Assembly (NCBI RefSeq): GCF_017873215.1
Contig: NZ_JAGGKA010000019.1
Location: forward strand, 1 to 64,000
From: Clostridium tetanomorphum
GTDB lineage: Bacteria > Bacillota > Clostridia > Clostridiales > Clostridiaceae
DNA length: 64,000 bases
Direction of reading: 5' to 3'
Part shown: positions 45,830 to 57,409 of the stretch, piece by piece
Position numbering within the stretch: position 1 is the first letter of the stretch
How the letters are laid out: every line of letters starts with the position of its first letter
Made by a program: the position numbers and the translations under genes
The notes under the pieces: model-generated
The model's database searches: none
The model's input: only the letters and a program-made list of their open reading frames with translations
What the model was told of the DNA's origin: nothing

Positions 45830-45864
45830 TTAAAAGTCGGCTAAATGCCGACTTTTAATTTTAT
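45830..45864 (+). terminator. Rho-independent terminator after upp
   Basis: An 11-bp stem (45831-45841 with 45847-45857), 5-nt loop, then ATTTTAT. Confidence 0.85.
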
Positions 45865-45962
45865 CACTAATACTTTTAATTATTTGTATTTTGGTATAGA
45901 ATAGTACGTAGTATAAAAAGATTGCAACTAATCTTTTAAAAATACATAATAATGGAGGCATT

Positions 45963-46451
45963 ATGGATAGAATAGATAAAAGTAACTATTATTTAGATAT
46001 ATGTGAGACCATTCTAGAAAGAGGGACTTGTCTAAGACGAAATTTTGCAGCTATAATTGTAAAAAACGATGAAATAATTGCTACTGGATATACGGGGGCC
46101 CCTAGAGGAAGAAAAAATTGTTGTGATATAGGATATTGTAGAAGAGAGCAACTAAATGTGCCTAGGGGGACTAGGTACGAATTGTGCAGATCCGTTCATG
46201 CAGAACAAAATGCTATAATATCTGCAAGAAGACAGGATATGATAGGAGCTACTATGTATTTAGTGGGAAAAGAATATTCAAGTGGAAAGTTTGTGCAGAA
46301 TACTTCTCCTTGTGCCCTTTGTAAAAGGTTTATAATAAATTCAGGCATACATAAAGTAGTTATAAGAGATACAAAAGTTGAGTATAGAAGTTTTTTAGTG
46401 GAAGAGTGGATAGAAAATGACGATTCTCTTGTTGGTGATGGATCTTATTAA
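45963..46451 (+). CDS. comEB: dCMP deaminase (ComEB family)
   Basis: This zinc-dependent deaminase converts dCMP to dUMP for thymidylate synthesis. The zinc site is SVHAEQNAI (His and catalytic Glu) with NTSPCALCKRF (two Cys). An additional cysteine-rich insert, RKNCCDIGYCRRE, is found in many members and may bind a second zinc. It has 162 residues. ATGGAGGC serves as ribosome site. The stop codon is followed by a duplicated ribosome-site sequence leading into the next gene. Confidence 0.93.
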   Translation: MDRIDKSNYYLDICETILERGTCLRRNFAAIIVKNDEIIATGYTGAPRGRKNCCDIGYCRREQLNVPRGTRYELCRSVHAEQNAIISARRQDMIGATMYLVGKEYSSGKFVQNTSPCALCKRFIINSGIHKVVIRDTKVEYRSFLVEEWIENDDSLVGDGSY

Positions 46452-46475
46452 TGGAGAGATAAAATGGAGAGATAA
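46450..46475 (+). repeat. Tandem 13-bp duplication carrying the ribosome-binding site
   Basis: AATGGAGAGATAA occurs twice in direct succession (46450-46462 and 46463-46475), immediately before the start of the glycosylphosphotransferase gene. The first copy overlaps the comEB stop codon. Confidence 0.85.
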
Positions 46476-46478
46476 AAT

Positions 46479-47513
46479 ATGAATAATTTAATTTTAGTAG
46501 CTATATTTTCAACAGTACTTTCTTTTTTGTTGACACCTTTAGTGAAAAAGTTTGCAATAAAGGTTAGAGTTATAGATGTGCCTAAAGATAAAAGAAGAGT
46601 ACATAAAAAGCCAATTCCATTATTAGGTGGATTAGCTATATATATATCCTTTATAACTACATTATTATTAAAGAGTGGGCCACTAACAAATCAGGAAAAG
46701 GGAATAATATTAGGAGCTACTTTAATTGTTATAGGAGGATTTTTAGACGATAAATATGAAATAAAGCCTTTAATAAAATTATTATTTCAGATATCAGCAG
46801 CAGTAATATTAATAATATTTGGAGTAAGAATAGTAAATATAACTAATCCTTTTCCGAATTATCATCTTTGGATTAAAGTAGGATGGTTATCTATACCGTT
46901 GACTATATTATGGGTTGTAGGAATAACTAATTCAATAAATCTTATAGATGGATTAGATGGTCTTGCTGCAGGGGTGGCTTTAATATCTTGTATAACTCTT
47001 TTTATAATTGCATTATTTAAAATTGATACTAGATTTGAAGCAGCTTTTTTAACCTGTGCATTAAGTGGAGCAATATTGGGATTTTTACCATATAATTTTA
47101 ATCCGGCATCTATTTTTATGGGAGATACAGGAGCACAGCTCTTAGGCTTCTTATTGGCTGCAATATCAATAGAAGGTGCCATAAAATCTGCAGCAGCTTT
47201 TGCTATATCTGTACCTATTTTAGCTTTAGGATTGCCAATTTATGATACTCTTTTTGCAATGGTAAGAAGGAAAATTAATGGAAAACCCATAATGGGAGCA
47301 GATAGAGGGCATTTACATCATAGGCTATTGGACATGGGGTTAACCCAAAGACAAGCTGTTATAATAATGTATCTTATAAGTGCGATTCTTGGCAGTTTCG
47401 CAATATTAGCAATGCAAATAAGTAGCCAAAGCTCGTATTTCCTTTTAGCTGTAGTAATGTTAATATTAGTACTTATGGCTTGGAAATGTGGTTTTTTCAA
47501 ACATAGAGAATAG
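46479..47513 (+). CDS. Undecaprenyl-phosphate N-acetylglucosaminyl-1-phosphate transferase (TagO/WecA-like)
   Basis: This MraY-family membrane enzyme moves GlcNAc-1-P from UDP-GlcNAc to undecaprenyl phosphate, starting teichoic acid or other surface glycans. GGFLDDKYEIKP is the Asp-Asp motif, NLIDGLDGLAAGVALI the NLxDGxDG motif, FMGDTGAQLLGF the third, and DRGHLHHRLLDMG the HxHH loop that separates WecA/TagO enzymes from MraY. About ten or eleven membrane helices. It has 344 residues. The UDP-GlcNAc epimerase gene follows, consistent with making linkage-unit precursors. Confidence 0.92.
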   Translation: MNNLILVAIFSTVLSFLLTPLVKKFAIKVRVIDVPKDKRRVHKKPIPLLGGLAIYISFITTLLLKSGPLTNQEKGIILGATLIVIGGFLDDKYEIKPLIKLLFQISAAVILIIFGVRIVNITNPFPNYHLWIKVGWLSIPLTILWVVGITNSINLIDGLDGLAAGVALISCITLFIIALFKIDTRFEAAFLTCALSGAILGFLPYNFNPASIFMGDTGAQLLGFLLAAISIEGAIKSAAAFAISVPILALGLPIYDTLFAMVRRKINGKPIMGADRGHLHHRLLDMGLTQRQAVIIMYLISAILGSFAILAMQISSQSSYFLLAVVMLILVLMAWKCGFFKHRE

Positions 47514-47539
47514 GTACTGTAAAATTTGGAGGTAAAGTA

Positions 47540-48694
47540 ATGAATAAGATTAAGATTATTACTATATTTGGTACAAGACCAGAAGCGATAAAGATGGCTC
47601 CTTTAGTTAAGGAATTGGAAAGCAGAGAAGAGATAGAAAGTAAAGTTTGTGTAACAGCTCAACATAGAGAAATGTTAGATCAAGTATTGAATCTTTTTAA
47701 TATTACACCTGACTTTGATTTAAATATAATGAAGGAGAAACAAAGTTTAACGGGAATTACTATAAAAGTACTAGAAGGATTAAAAGAAATCTTTGAAGCA
47801 GAGAAGCCTAATTTGATATTAGTACATGGTGATACTACTACTACGTTTGCGGGAGCACTAGCAGCTTTTTACCAAAAAATAAAGGTAGGACATGTAGAAG
47901 CAGGACTGAGAACCTACAATAAGTATTTTCCATTTCCAGAGGAAATGAATAGAAAACTTACTGGAGCTATTGCAGATTTGCATTTTGCCCCAACTATGAG
48001 TTCTAAGAATAACCTTACTAGGGAAGGCGTAGAAGAAAAGGATATATTTATAACAGGAAATACTGTTATAGATGCTATGAAGTTTACTGTTGATAAAGAA
48101 TATACTTTTGAAAATAAACAGTTAAATTCTATAGATTATAAAAATAAGAAAGTTATTATGGTAACCGCACATAGAAGAGAAAACTGGGGAAAAGGTATAG
48201 AAAATATATGTATGGCTTTAAAAGATATAGTAAGAAATAATGAGGATGTAGAATTAGTTTATTTAGTTCATTTGAATCCAATAGTTAAAGATATAGTATA
48301 TAAACATTTAGGAGAAGAAAAGAGAGTACATTTACTTTCCCCATTGGATACTAAAGAAGCACATAATTTAATGAATAAATGCTTTATGGTAATGACAGAT
48401 TCAGGAGGATTGCAAGAAGAGGCGCCACATCTTGGTAAACCAGTTCTTGTATTAAGGGATGTAACAGAGAGACCGGAAGCTGTAAATTCAGGAACTGTTA
48501 AGTTAGTTGGAACAGATGTGGATAAAATTATAAGAGAAGCTAATTTATTAATAAGAAATAGTAATGAATATGAAAAGATGAGCAAAGCAACCAATCCTTA
48601 TGGCGATGGAAAAGCATCAGCTAGGATAGTGGATGGCATTCTGTATTATTATGGATTTATTGAGAATAGAGCGGAAGAATTTAAATTCATGTAA
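47540..48694 (+). CDS. mnaA: UDP-N-acetylglucosamine 2-epimerase
   Basis: The enzyme converts UDP-GlcNAc to UDP-ManNAc for wall teichoic acid linkage units or capsule. TIFGTRPEAIKMAPLVKELE is the family start; GHVEAGLRTYNKYFPFPEE and TAHRRENWG are substrate motifs, and MTDSGGLQEEAPHLGKPVLV is the UDP site. It has 384 residues. It directly follows the TagO-like gene. In Bacillus mnaA also sits between upp and atpI, so position is conserved. Confidence 0.95.
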   Translation: MNKIKIITIFGTRPEAIKMAPLVKELESREEIESKVCVTAQHREMLDQVLNLFNITPDFDLNIMKEKQSLTGITIKVLEGLKEIFEAEKPNLILVHGDTTTTFAGALAAFYQKIKVGHVEAGLRTYNKYFPFPEEMNRKLTGAIADLHFAPTMSSKNNLTREGVEEKDIFITGNTVIDAMKFTVDKEYTFENKQLNSIDYKNKKVIMVTAHRRENWGKGIENICMALKDIVRNNEDVELVYLVHLNPIVKDIVYKHLGEEKRVHLLSPLDTKEAHNLMNKCFMVMTDSGGLQEEAPHLGKPVLVLRDVTERPEAVNSGTVKLVGTDVDKIIREANLLIRNSNEYEKMSKATNPYGDGKASARIVDGILYYYGFIENRAEEFKFM

Positions 48695-48721
48695 ACTTTG
48701 TGTTTTTTTTAACAAAATCTA

Positions 48722-48750
48722 TTGATAAAAATTAAAAATATGGTTATAAT
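48722..48750 (+). promoter_or_regulatory. Upstream sigma-A promoter of thlA
   Basis: TTGATA (48722-48727), 17 bp, TATAAT (48745-48750). Confidence 0.7.
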
Positions 48751-48757
48751 TAAATTG

Positions 48758-48786
48758 TTGACAGAAAAATTTGTGAATTGTAGATT
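48758..48786 (+). promoter_or_regulatory. Second possible promoter of thlA
   Basis: TTGACA (48758-48763), 17 bp, TAGATT (48781-48786). The -35 is perfect and the -10 weak; together with the upstream site it makes a tandem arrangement. Confidence 0.5.
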
Positions 48787-48843
48787 ATAAATGTAAAAAA
48801 TTTGAACAAAATTTAACAAAGTTTAACAATAGGAGGGTTATAA

Positions 48844-50022
48844 ATGAAAGAAGTTGTTATTGCAAGTGCAGTTAGAACTGCTGTTGGTTCATTTGGTGGT
48901 GCATTAAAGGGAGTGCCAGCAGTTGAATTAGGTGCTACTGTTATAAAAGAAGCAGTAAAAAGAGCAGGTGTAAAACCAGAACAGGTACAAGAAGTTATAA
49001 TGGGTAATGTTCTTCAAGCAGGACTTGGACAAAATCCAGCAAGACAGGCGGTTATAAAAGCAGGTCTTCCAGAGGAAGTTCCAGCATTTACAATAAATAA
49101 AGTTTGTGGTTCAGGATTAAGAGCTGTAAGCTTAGCATGTCAGATGATTAAAGCAGGAGATGCTGATATAATAGTAGCTGGTGGTATGGAAAACATGTCA
49201 AGAGCTCCATATGTATTAAATGATGCTAGATGGGGACAGAGAATGGGAAATGGCCAAATGGTTGATGAAATGATAAATGATGGTTTATGGGATGCATTTA
49301 ACCAATACCACATGGGAATAACTGCAGAAAACATAGCAGAAAAATGGGGCTTAACAAGAGAAATGCAAGATGAATTTGCATTAGCTTCTCAAAATAAGGC
49401 TGAAGAAGCTGTAAAATCAGGAAGATTTAAAGATGAAATAGTTCCAGTTGTTATTCCACAGAGAAAGGGAGAACCAAAAGTATTTGATACAGATGAGTTC
49501 CCAAGATTTGGAACAACTATGGAAGCATTAGTTAAATTAAAGCCAGCATTTAAGAAAGATGGAACAGTTACAGCTGGTAATGCTTCAGGTATCAATGATG
49601 GTGCTGCTGCATTAGTTATTATGAGTGCTGAAAAAGCTAAAGAACTAGGTGTAAAACCATTAGCTAAAATAGTTTCTTATGGATCAGCAGGATTAGACCC
49701 AGCTATAATGGGATATGGTCCTTTCCACTCAACAAAAATTGCTTTAGAAAAAGCTAATTTAACTATAGAAGACTTAGATTTAATCGAAGCTAATGAAGCT
49801 TTCGCAGCTCAAAGTTTAGCAGTTGCTAAAGACCTTAACTTTGATATGTCCAAAGTTAATGTAAATGGTGGAGCTATAGCTTTAGGTCATCCAATAGGAG
49901 CATCAGGAGCTAGAATATTAACAACTCTTCTTTATGAAATGGAAAAGAGAGATTCTAAAAAAGGTTTAGCTACACTTTGTATAGGTGGCGGAATGGGAAC
50001 AGCTATTATAGTTGAAAGATAA
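48844..50022 (+). CDS. thlA: Acetyl-CoA acetyltransferase (thiolase)
   Basis: The enzyme condenses two acetyl-CoA to acetoacetyl-CoA, the entry to butyrate and butanol metabolism. Cys88 in [10 protein letters not shown] is the acyl-carrying residue, [17 protein letters not shown] holds the catalytic His, and [10 protein letters not shown] the second active-site Cys (379). It has 392 residues. Codon use is less extreme than in neighbours (more GCA, GGT and CCA, few rare codons), consistent with high expression, and it has tandem promoters. It interrupts the conserved mnaA-atpI neighbourhood as a single-gene unit. Confidence 0.97.
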   Translation: MKEVVIASAVRTAVGSFGGALKGVPAVELGATVIKEAVKRAGVKPEQVQEVIMGNVLQAGLGQNPARQAVIKAGLPEEVPAFTINKVCGSGLRAVSLACQMIKAGDADIIVAGGMENMSRAPYVLNDARWGQRMGNGQMVDEMINDGLWDAFNQYHMGITAENIAEKWGLTREMQDEFALASQNKAEEAVKSGRFKDEIVPVVIPQRKGEPKVFDTDEFPRFGTTMEALVKLKPAFKKDGTVTAGNASGINDGAAALVIMSAEKAKELGVKPLAKIVSYGSAGLDPAIMGYGPFHSTKIALEKANLTIEDLDLIEANEAFAAQSLAVAKDLNFDMSKVNVNGGAIALGHPIGASGARILTTLLYEMEKRDSKKGLATLCIGGGMGTAIIVER

Positions 50023-50038
50023 TTAAATAAAATAGTTT

Positions 50039-50068
50039 AAAAAGCAGGAGATTTTCTCCTGCTTTTTT
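50039..50068 (+). terminator. Rho-independent terminator after thlA
   Basis: A 12-13-bp GC-containing stem (50039-50051 with 50055-50067) and tight loop, with a T6 tail. Confidence 0.9.
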
Positions 50069-50574
50069 ATGTAAATTTATTTTTAAGTTTTCATGAAATA
50101 TTTATATGATAGGTATTATATAAAAAAATAACTTAAATATAGAAAATTATTTATTTTATGAAAATATCATAAATAATAGTATAAACGTTTACTTAACATA
50201 GATCAGGTTAGGTATTTTAGAGTTAACAGATATTTAATAAAATAATTTTTAAATATATAAAATGTATAAAATTCATTATTCAGAAAATTATAAATGGAGC
50301 TTTTGTATACTAGATTAGTTTACATTAAAATAGACATGAGATTTAGAGTTAAATTACATTAAAAAAGATAAATTTACAAGTTTTTTAATAGTTAGTTAAT
50401 TGAATAAAAACAAATTTTATTATACTTATTAAACTAATTGGCAAAGAAAAGAAAATAAATAGAAAGCTATGAAGAAAAAACTAGGTATAAATTTATATAG
50501 ATTAACAAAAATACTAATATAATAATAAATTTGGGGGTATTTTAAATTTTGTAGAAAAAAGTTAGAGGTCTATA
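50069..50574. other. AT-rich non-coding stretch upstream of the atp operon
   Basis: About 500 bp without a supported gene, in contrast to the tight packing around it. It holds a cre-like palindrome, a few weak inverted repeats (TTTATG/CATAAA near 50156-50174) and scattered TATAAT-like sequences, but no promoter that I can call with both elements. Confidence 0.6.
50180..50193. promoter_or_regulatory. cre-like palindromic operator candidate
   Basis: TATAAACGTTTACT matches the CcpA consensus TGWAANCGNTNWCA at all but the second and last positions. It lies about 380 bp before atpI. Chance occurrence in AT-rich DNA is possible. Confidence 0.3.
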
Positions 50575-50976
50575 ATGTATAACATACCTAATAAAGGCAT
50601 TGGGGTGAATATATTGGCAAAAGAACTTTTAATAATGATGAAAAGAGTTTTCTTTTATGACTTATTTATAGGGATTATAGTGGCTATAGTATCACTTTTA
50701 TTAATCTCTAATTATTGTTTCTATTTGTTACTTGGTATTGTGACTGCTATTTTAAGTTTTTTTATGAATAGTGTTTTCACCAATTATATAGTCACAAGTA
50801 GAAAGGAAAGCTATAGAATGCTCATGCTTTTCAATTCTATTTTTAGAATAGCGTTTATATGTATTATAGCTATATTAATTTTTAGCTTCAATGAGAGCAT
50901 GGTATTCCCTTTTTTAATAGGGTATTCATTACATTTTTTATCAATAATCGTATATTCTGTAAGCATTAAAAATTAA
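50575..50976 (+). CDS. atpI: ATP synthase protein I
   Basis: This small membrane protein assists assembly of the c-ring. About four hydrophobic helices fill the protein (FFYDLFIGIIVAIVSLLLI, then YLLLGIVTAILSFFM and two more). It has 133 residues from ATG, which has AGAGGTC upstream. An in-frame TTG 13 codons later (MAKELLIMMKR) also has GGGGTG at the right distance and may be the true start. Sequence conservation is low in this family; position at the head of the atp operon decides the call. Confidence 0.8.
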   Translation: MYNIPNKGIGVNILAKELLIMMKRVFFYDLFIGIIVAIVSLLLISNYCFYLLLGIVTAILSFFMNSVFTNYIVTSRKESYRMLMLFNSIFRIAFICIIAILIFSFNESMVFPFLIGYSLHFLSIIVYSVSIKN

Positions 50977-50991
50977 GAGAGAGGGGATATA

Positions 50992-51672
50992 GTGGAAGTA
51001 GCAAAACCAATATTTATATTAAATTTTTTTGGTATCAATTTTAAAGTGACAAGCAATATATTGACTCAATGGGCAATAATACTGATCTTTGGTTTAATAG
51101 CTTTTATATTTACAAGAAATTTAAAGATGATTCCAGACAAGAAACAAAGTATTTTGGAAATTTTTGTTCAGACAGTTATTAATTTGGTTAAAGAAAATAT
51201 GGGGGAAAGATATTTAGCATTTGTTCCTTTTATAGGAACTATGATTATATATCTTTTATCTATGAATTTAGTAGGATTTATTGGAGTTGTACCTCCAACA
51301 TCAGATTATAGTATAAATTTGGGGATGGCATTGATAACATTCATTGTAGTACAGGCATATGCCATAAAAAAAGTAGGATTATCAAAATATTTTGTAGCAT
51401 ATGGAAAACCCTATTTTTTTATGCTTCCATTAAATATTATCGAAAGAATTATGTTGCCAGTATCCTTAAGTCTTAGATTATTTGGCAATATGACTGCAGC
51501 TTATATAATTATGGAACTTATATATAGTTCTTTAGGATCTTTAAATCCGTTTGCACAATTAGTTATACCAGTTCCATTACATATATATTTTGATGTGTTT
51601 GATGGAACCATACAGATGATTATATTTATAATGCTTACTATGATTAATATAAAAATAATATCAGAACATTAA
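50992..51672 (+). CDS. atpB: ATP synthase subunit a
   Basis: Subunit a forms the proton path beside the c-ring. [20 protein letters not shown] carries the essential Arg of helix 4, and the C-terminal [20 protein letters not shown] is the last helix pair. It has 226 residues and starts at GTG after GAGAGGGG. It follows atpI by 15 nt. Confidence 0.95.
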   Translation: MEVAKPIFILNFFGINFKVTSNILTQWAIILIFGLIAFIFTRNLKMIPDKKQSILEIFVQTVINLVKENMGERYLAFVPFIGTMIIYLLSMNLVGFIGVVPPTSDYSINLGMALITFIVVQAYAIKKVGLSKYFVAYGKPYFFMLPLNIIERIMLPVSLSLRLFGNMTAAYIIMELIYSSLGSLNPFAQLVIPVPLHIYFDVFDGTIQMIIFIMLTMINIKIISEH

Positions 51673-51698
51673 ATTTTAATTTAAGGAGGAGTTTTATT

Positions 51699-51962
51699 AT
51701 GAATTCAATTGATCCAAAGGCATTTGTCGCAGGGATGGCAGCTATAGGTGCAGGTCTTGCTGCATTAGGTTGTATAGGAGCAGGTATAGGAACAGGTAAT
51801 GCTACAGGAAAAGCAGTAGAGGGAATATCAAGACAACCTGAGGCTAATGGGAAGATAATGAGTGCTCTTGTTATAGGAAGTGCTTTCTCTGAAGCTACTG
51901 CTATTTATGCAGCTTTAATAGGATTGTTATTAATATTTAAAGTAATATCAAAACTAATTTAG
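51699..51962 (+). CDS. atpE: ATP synthase subunit c
   Basis: This is the rotor-ring subunit of 87 residues with two helices joined by the polar loop SRQPEANG. Glu65 ([11 protein letters not shown]) is the ion-binding carboxylate. Compared with the sodium-binding c subunit of Ilyobacter tartaricus, Gln32 is Thr32 and Ser66 is Ala66, so the sodium ligands are missing and a proton-driven ring is likely. That conclusion is from comparing known motifs by eye. AAGGAGGAG precedes the start. Confidence 0.96.
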   Translation: MNSIDPKAFVAGMAAIGAGLAALGCIGAGIGTGNATGKAVEGISRQPEANGKIMSALVIGSAFSEATAIYAALIGLLLIFKVISKLI

Positions 51963-52002
51963 TAAAGGGTAGATTAAGCCTGAAGGGAGGCTTGAAACTT
52001 AA

Positions 52003-52479
52003 ATGATAAATGTCTCAGAATCTGTAGCAACCATAATAAACTTTGTTATATTTTTAGGCATATTAACATATTTTTTGTTTAAACCGATACAAAACATACT
52101 AAATACAAGAGAGAATGATATAAAAAGTAGAATAAAAACTACTAAAGAAAATGAAAAGAAGGCTGAGAACTTATTAGTAGAAAATAGTAAGATCATAAAT
52201 GAATCTAAAGAAAAAGGAAAGGCTTTAGTAGAACAATATAAGATTAAAGCTGAAAGAATATCAGAAGAAATAATAAGAGATGCAAAAAAAGAAGCAGCTC
52301 TAGTTGAAGAAAGATCTAGAAATGAGATAAATCTAGAGAAAGAAAAAGCTAGAGATGAACTAAAGAAACAAATCATTGATTTATCTGTATTAATGTGTTC
52401 AAAAGCATTAGAAGAAACTATTGATAAAGAAAAGCATAAGCAACTTATTAAAGATTTTATTTCTAAGGTAGGTATATAA
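52003..52479 (+). CDS. atpF: ATP synthase subunit b
   Basis: The peripheral stalk subunit. One N-terminal membrane helix ([19 protein letters not shown]) is followed by a long charged coiled coil to the end, 158 residues. The ribosome site GGGAGG is rather far (about 14 nt) from the ATG. It lies between atpE and atpH, 2 nt before the latter. Confidence 0.95.
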   Translation: MINVSESVATIINFVIFLGILTYFLFKPIQNILNTRENDIKSRIKTTKENEKKAENLLVENSKIINESKEKGKALVEQYKIKAERISEEIIRDAKKEAALVEERSRNEINLEKEKARDELKKQIIDLSVLMCSKALEETIDKEKHKQLIKDFISKVGI

Positions 52480-52481
52480 CC

Positions 52482-53021
52482 ATGTATGAATATCTAGATA
52501 GACGATATGCTATGGCATTATATGAGGTTGCCGAAAAAAAGAATAAAATAGAAGAATATAGAAAGTCTTTTCAAGAAATTATAGACCTTGTATATAGTAA
52601 TCCAGAACTTATTCAACTTATTAAGCATCCACAAATAAGTACTGATAAAAAGAAAAAAGTATTTATAAAAATTTTTAAGGGAAAAATTGATGAGGAGTTA
52701 TTGTCTTTTTTATTGATTCTAATAGAAAAAGGTAGAATACTATATCTTAAAGAAAAACAAAAAGAACTTGAGAAGATATATTTTGAAAAGCATAATATGC
52801 TATTGGCTCATATAAAAACAGTAATACCTCTAGAAGAACAAGATAGAATAAACTTAAAAGAAAAACTAAAAAACAAATATAAAAAGGAAATAATATTAAG
52901 AGAAGAGATTGATAAAAGTATTATAGGTGGAGTATATGTAAGAGTTGGAGAAGACGTAATAGATGGAACAATCAAGGGAAGATTACACGAAATGAAAAAG
53001 TTAGCATTTAAGATAGAATAG
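52482..53021 (+). CDS. atpH: ATP synthase subunit delta
   Basis: This connects F1 to the peripheral stalk. The N-terminal six-helix domain starts [19 protein letters not shown]; the C-terminal part has [19 protein letters not shown], the family signature. It has 179 residues and begins 2 nt after atpF. Confidence 0.95.
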   Translation: MYEYLDRRYAMALYEVAEKKNKIEEYRKSFQEIIDLVYSNPELIQLIKHPQISTDKKKKVFIKIFKGKIDEELLSFLLILIEKGRILYLKEKQKELEKIYFEKHNMLLAHIKTVIPLEEQDRINLKEKLKNKYKKEIILREEIDKSIIGGVYVRVGEDVIDGTIKGRLHEMKKLAFKIE

Positions 53022-53031
53022 AGGTGATAAA

Positions 53032-54534
53032 ATGAATATAAGTCCTGAAGAAATTACTTCAATAATAAAAAAGGAAATAGAAAGATATGAGAAGAAAATA
53101 CAGACGGAAGATTCAGGTACAATTATTCAAATTGGAGATGGAGTAGCAAGAGTATATGGGCTTGATGATTGTATGGCTGGAGAGCTTTTAGAGTTTCCAA
53201 ATGATGTGTATGGTATGGCTTTAAATTTAGAGCAGGATAATGTAGGATGTGTATTGTTTGGACCAGAAGAAGGCTTAAAAGAGGGAGATGTAGTAAAGAG
53301 AACAGGGAAAGTTGTAGAAGTACCTGTTGGAGAATCTCTTATTGGTAGAGTTGTCAATTCTTTGGGAAAGGCTATAGATGGAAAAGGACCTATAAATACA
53401 CAAGAACAAAGGGCCATTGAAATACAAGCACCAGGAGTAATAGCTAGGCAATCAGTTAAAGAACCATTACAAACAGGAATAAAGGCCATAGATTCTATGA
53501 TTCCTATAGGAAAAGGGCAAAGAGAGTTAATAATAGGAGATAGACAAACAGGAAAAACTGCTTTAGCAATAGATACAATATTAAATCAAAAAGACAAAGA
53601 TGTTATATGCATATATGTGGCTATAGGACAAAAACAGTCTACAGTAGCGCATATAGTAAATGATTTAAATGAAATGGGAGGCATGGATTATACGATAGTT
53701 GTAGCATCTACAGCATCAGAAACTGCCCCATTACAATTTTTAGCTCCTTATTCTGCTTGTAGTATGGGTGAGTATTTTATGAATAAAGGAAAAGATGTTT
53801 TGATAATATATGATGATTTATCAAAACATGCTGTAGCATATAGAACTATGTCATTGCTGTTAAGAAGACCACCAGGAAGAGAAGCCTATCCAGGAGATGT
53901 TTTTTATTTGCATTCAAGACTTCTGGAAAGGGCAGCCAAACTATCTAATGAATTAGGAGGAGGATCACTAACAGCTATTCCTATTATAGAAACATTAGCA
54001 GGAGATGTAACAGCATATATTCCAACAAATGTTATATCTATAACGGATGGACAGATATTTTTAGATTCTGATTTGTTTTATTCTGGGATAAGGCCAGCTG
54101 TAAACGCAGGAATATCTGTATCTAGAGTTGGAGGAAATGCTCAGATAAAAGCTATGAAGCAAGTAGCGGGAACTCTCAGATTAGAGTTAGCTCAGTATAG
54201 GGAATTAGTATCTTTTGCTCAATTTGGGTCAGATCTTGATAAAGAAGCTAAAAAAAGACTTGAAAAAGGAAGAAGACTAGTGGAAATATTACAGCAAGAT
54301 CAATATAAACCAATAGATGTAGTAAAACAAATAATGATACTTTATGCAGGAGTTAATGATTATTTAATGGATATACCTGTAGAAAAAATAGGAAGTTTTG
54401 AAGATGAATTTTTAAGCTATATGGATATTCATAATAGAGATATTGAAAGATTAATATTAGAAAAGGGAGAACTATCAGGAGAAATAAAAGAAAAATTAAA
54501 TGCAGCTATAGAAGAATTTAAAAAGAGCTTTTAA
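53032..54534 (+). CDS. atpA: ATP synthase subunit alpha
   Basis: The non-catalytic nucleotide-binding subunit of F1. Walker [10 protein letters not shown] is near residue 170, and [20 protein letters not shown] holds the arginine-finger region further on. It has 500 residues. GAGGTGATAAA precedes the ATG, 10 nt after atpH. Confidence 0.97.
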   Translation: MNISPEEITSIIKKEIERYEKKIQTEDSGTIIQIGDGVARVYGLDDCMAGELLEFPNDVYGMALNLEQDNVGCVLFGPEEGLKEGDVVKRTGKVVEVPVGESLIGRVVNSLGKAIDGKGPINTQEQRAIEIQAPGVIARQSVKEPLQTGIKAIDSMIPIGKGQRELIIGDRQTGKTALAIDTILNQKDKDVICIYVAIGQKQSTVAHIVNDLNEMGGMDYTIVVASTASETAPLQFLAPYSACSMGEYFMNKGKDVLIIYDDLSKHAVAYRTMSLLLRRPPGREAYPGDVFYLHSRLLERAAKLSNELGGGSLTAIPIIETLAGDVTAYIPTNVISITDGQIFLDSDLFYSGIRPAVNAGISVSRVGGNAQIKAMKQVAGTLRLELAQYRELVSFAQFGSDLDKEAKKRLEKGRRLVEILQQDQYKPIDVVKQIMILYAGVNDYLMDIPVEKIGSFEDEFLSYMDIHNRDIERLILEKGELSGEIKEKLNAAIEEFKKSF

Positions 54535-54568
54535 ACGAAGGAGAATAATCCTTTGTAGGAGGTGTAAC

Positions 54569-56849
<2,281 letters not shown>

Positions 56850-56863
56850 GGGAAAGATGAAAT

Positions 56864-57130
56864 ATGGAAAATAGTATTAAACTTATAGTAAGTACACCTT
56901 TTAAAGAACATTATAATATAGATATAAAAAAGATTATTACTGAAAGTATAACTGGGAGAATAGAAATACTTCCAAAACATTCCCCATTAATAGCTATATT
57001 GAAGCCTGCTTTGACAGAATTTGAAGATATAAATGGAGAAAAACATAGTTTTCGAAGTTCTAAAGGATTAATGGAAGTAACTAATAATGAAGTTACAATA
57101 GTATGTAACAATATTGAAAATAGTAATTAA
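56864..57130 (+). CDS. atpC: ATP synthase subunit epsilon, lacking the C-terminal helical domain
   Basis: The protein has 88 residues instead of the usual 130-140. The N-terminal beta-sandwich is present (IKLIVSTPFKEHY, GRIEILPKHSPLIAILKPAL, SKGLMEVTNNEVTIVCN), but the frame stops just where the two-helix C-terminal domain should begin. The operon terminator follows within about 30 nt, so no remnant of the helices is left downstream in any frame. The missing domain is the one that inhibits ATP hydrolysis and, in some species, binds ATP. The beta-sandwich alone can still couple gamma to the c-ring. Confidence 0.92.
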   Translation: MENSIKLIVSTPFKEHYNIDIKKIITESITGRIEILPKHSPLIAILKPALTEFEDINGEKHSFRSSKGLMEVTNNEVTIVCNNIENSN

Positions 57131-57161
57131 AATGAATATATATGTAAAGTATAAAATGATT

Positions 57162-57197
57162 AAAAACCTCCGTAACTTAGAGCTGCGGAGGTTTTTT
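57162..57197 (+). terminator. Rho-independent terminator of the atp operon
   Basis: An 11-bp GC-rich stem (57162-57172 with 57186-57196), 13-nt loop, and T residues at the 3' end. Confidence 0.9.
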
Positions 57198-57409
57198 AAC
57201 AAGTAAAAAAATGTTTATAATGAATAATTGTAAAAAAGAGTATCAATATAATTTGTAACATTTTCCTATAAAAATTATATATTAGTAATATATTTAGTGA
57301 ATAATATTTATATATATGTCCATAATTTAACTTGAAAAGATAATTTGGTAATTTATGTATCTTTTTAGTTTAAATTATAGGGGGGAAGCTATTTTAAATA
57401 GCGAAGGGT

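Noticed and set aside
50069-50574. Remnant of a lost gene or mobile element before atpI
   Set aside because: No reading frame with protein-like composition, no terminal repeats and no target duplication were seen. It reads as plain AT-rich intergenic DNA.
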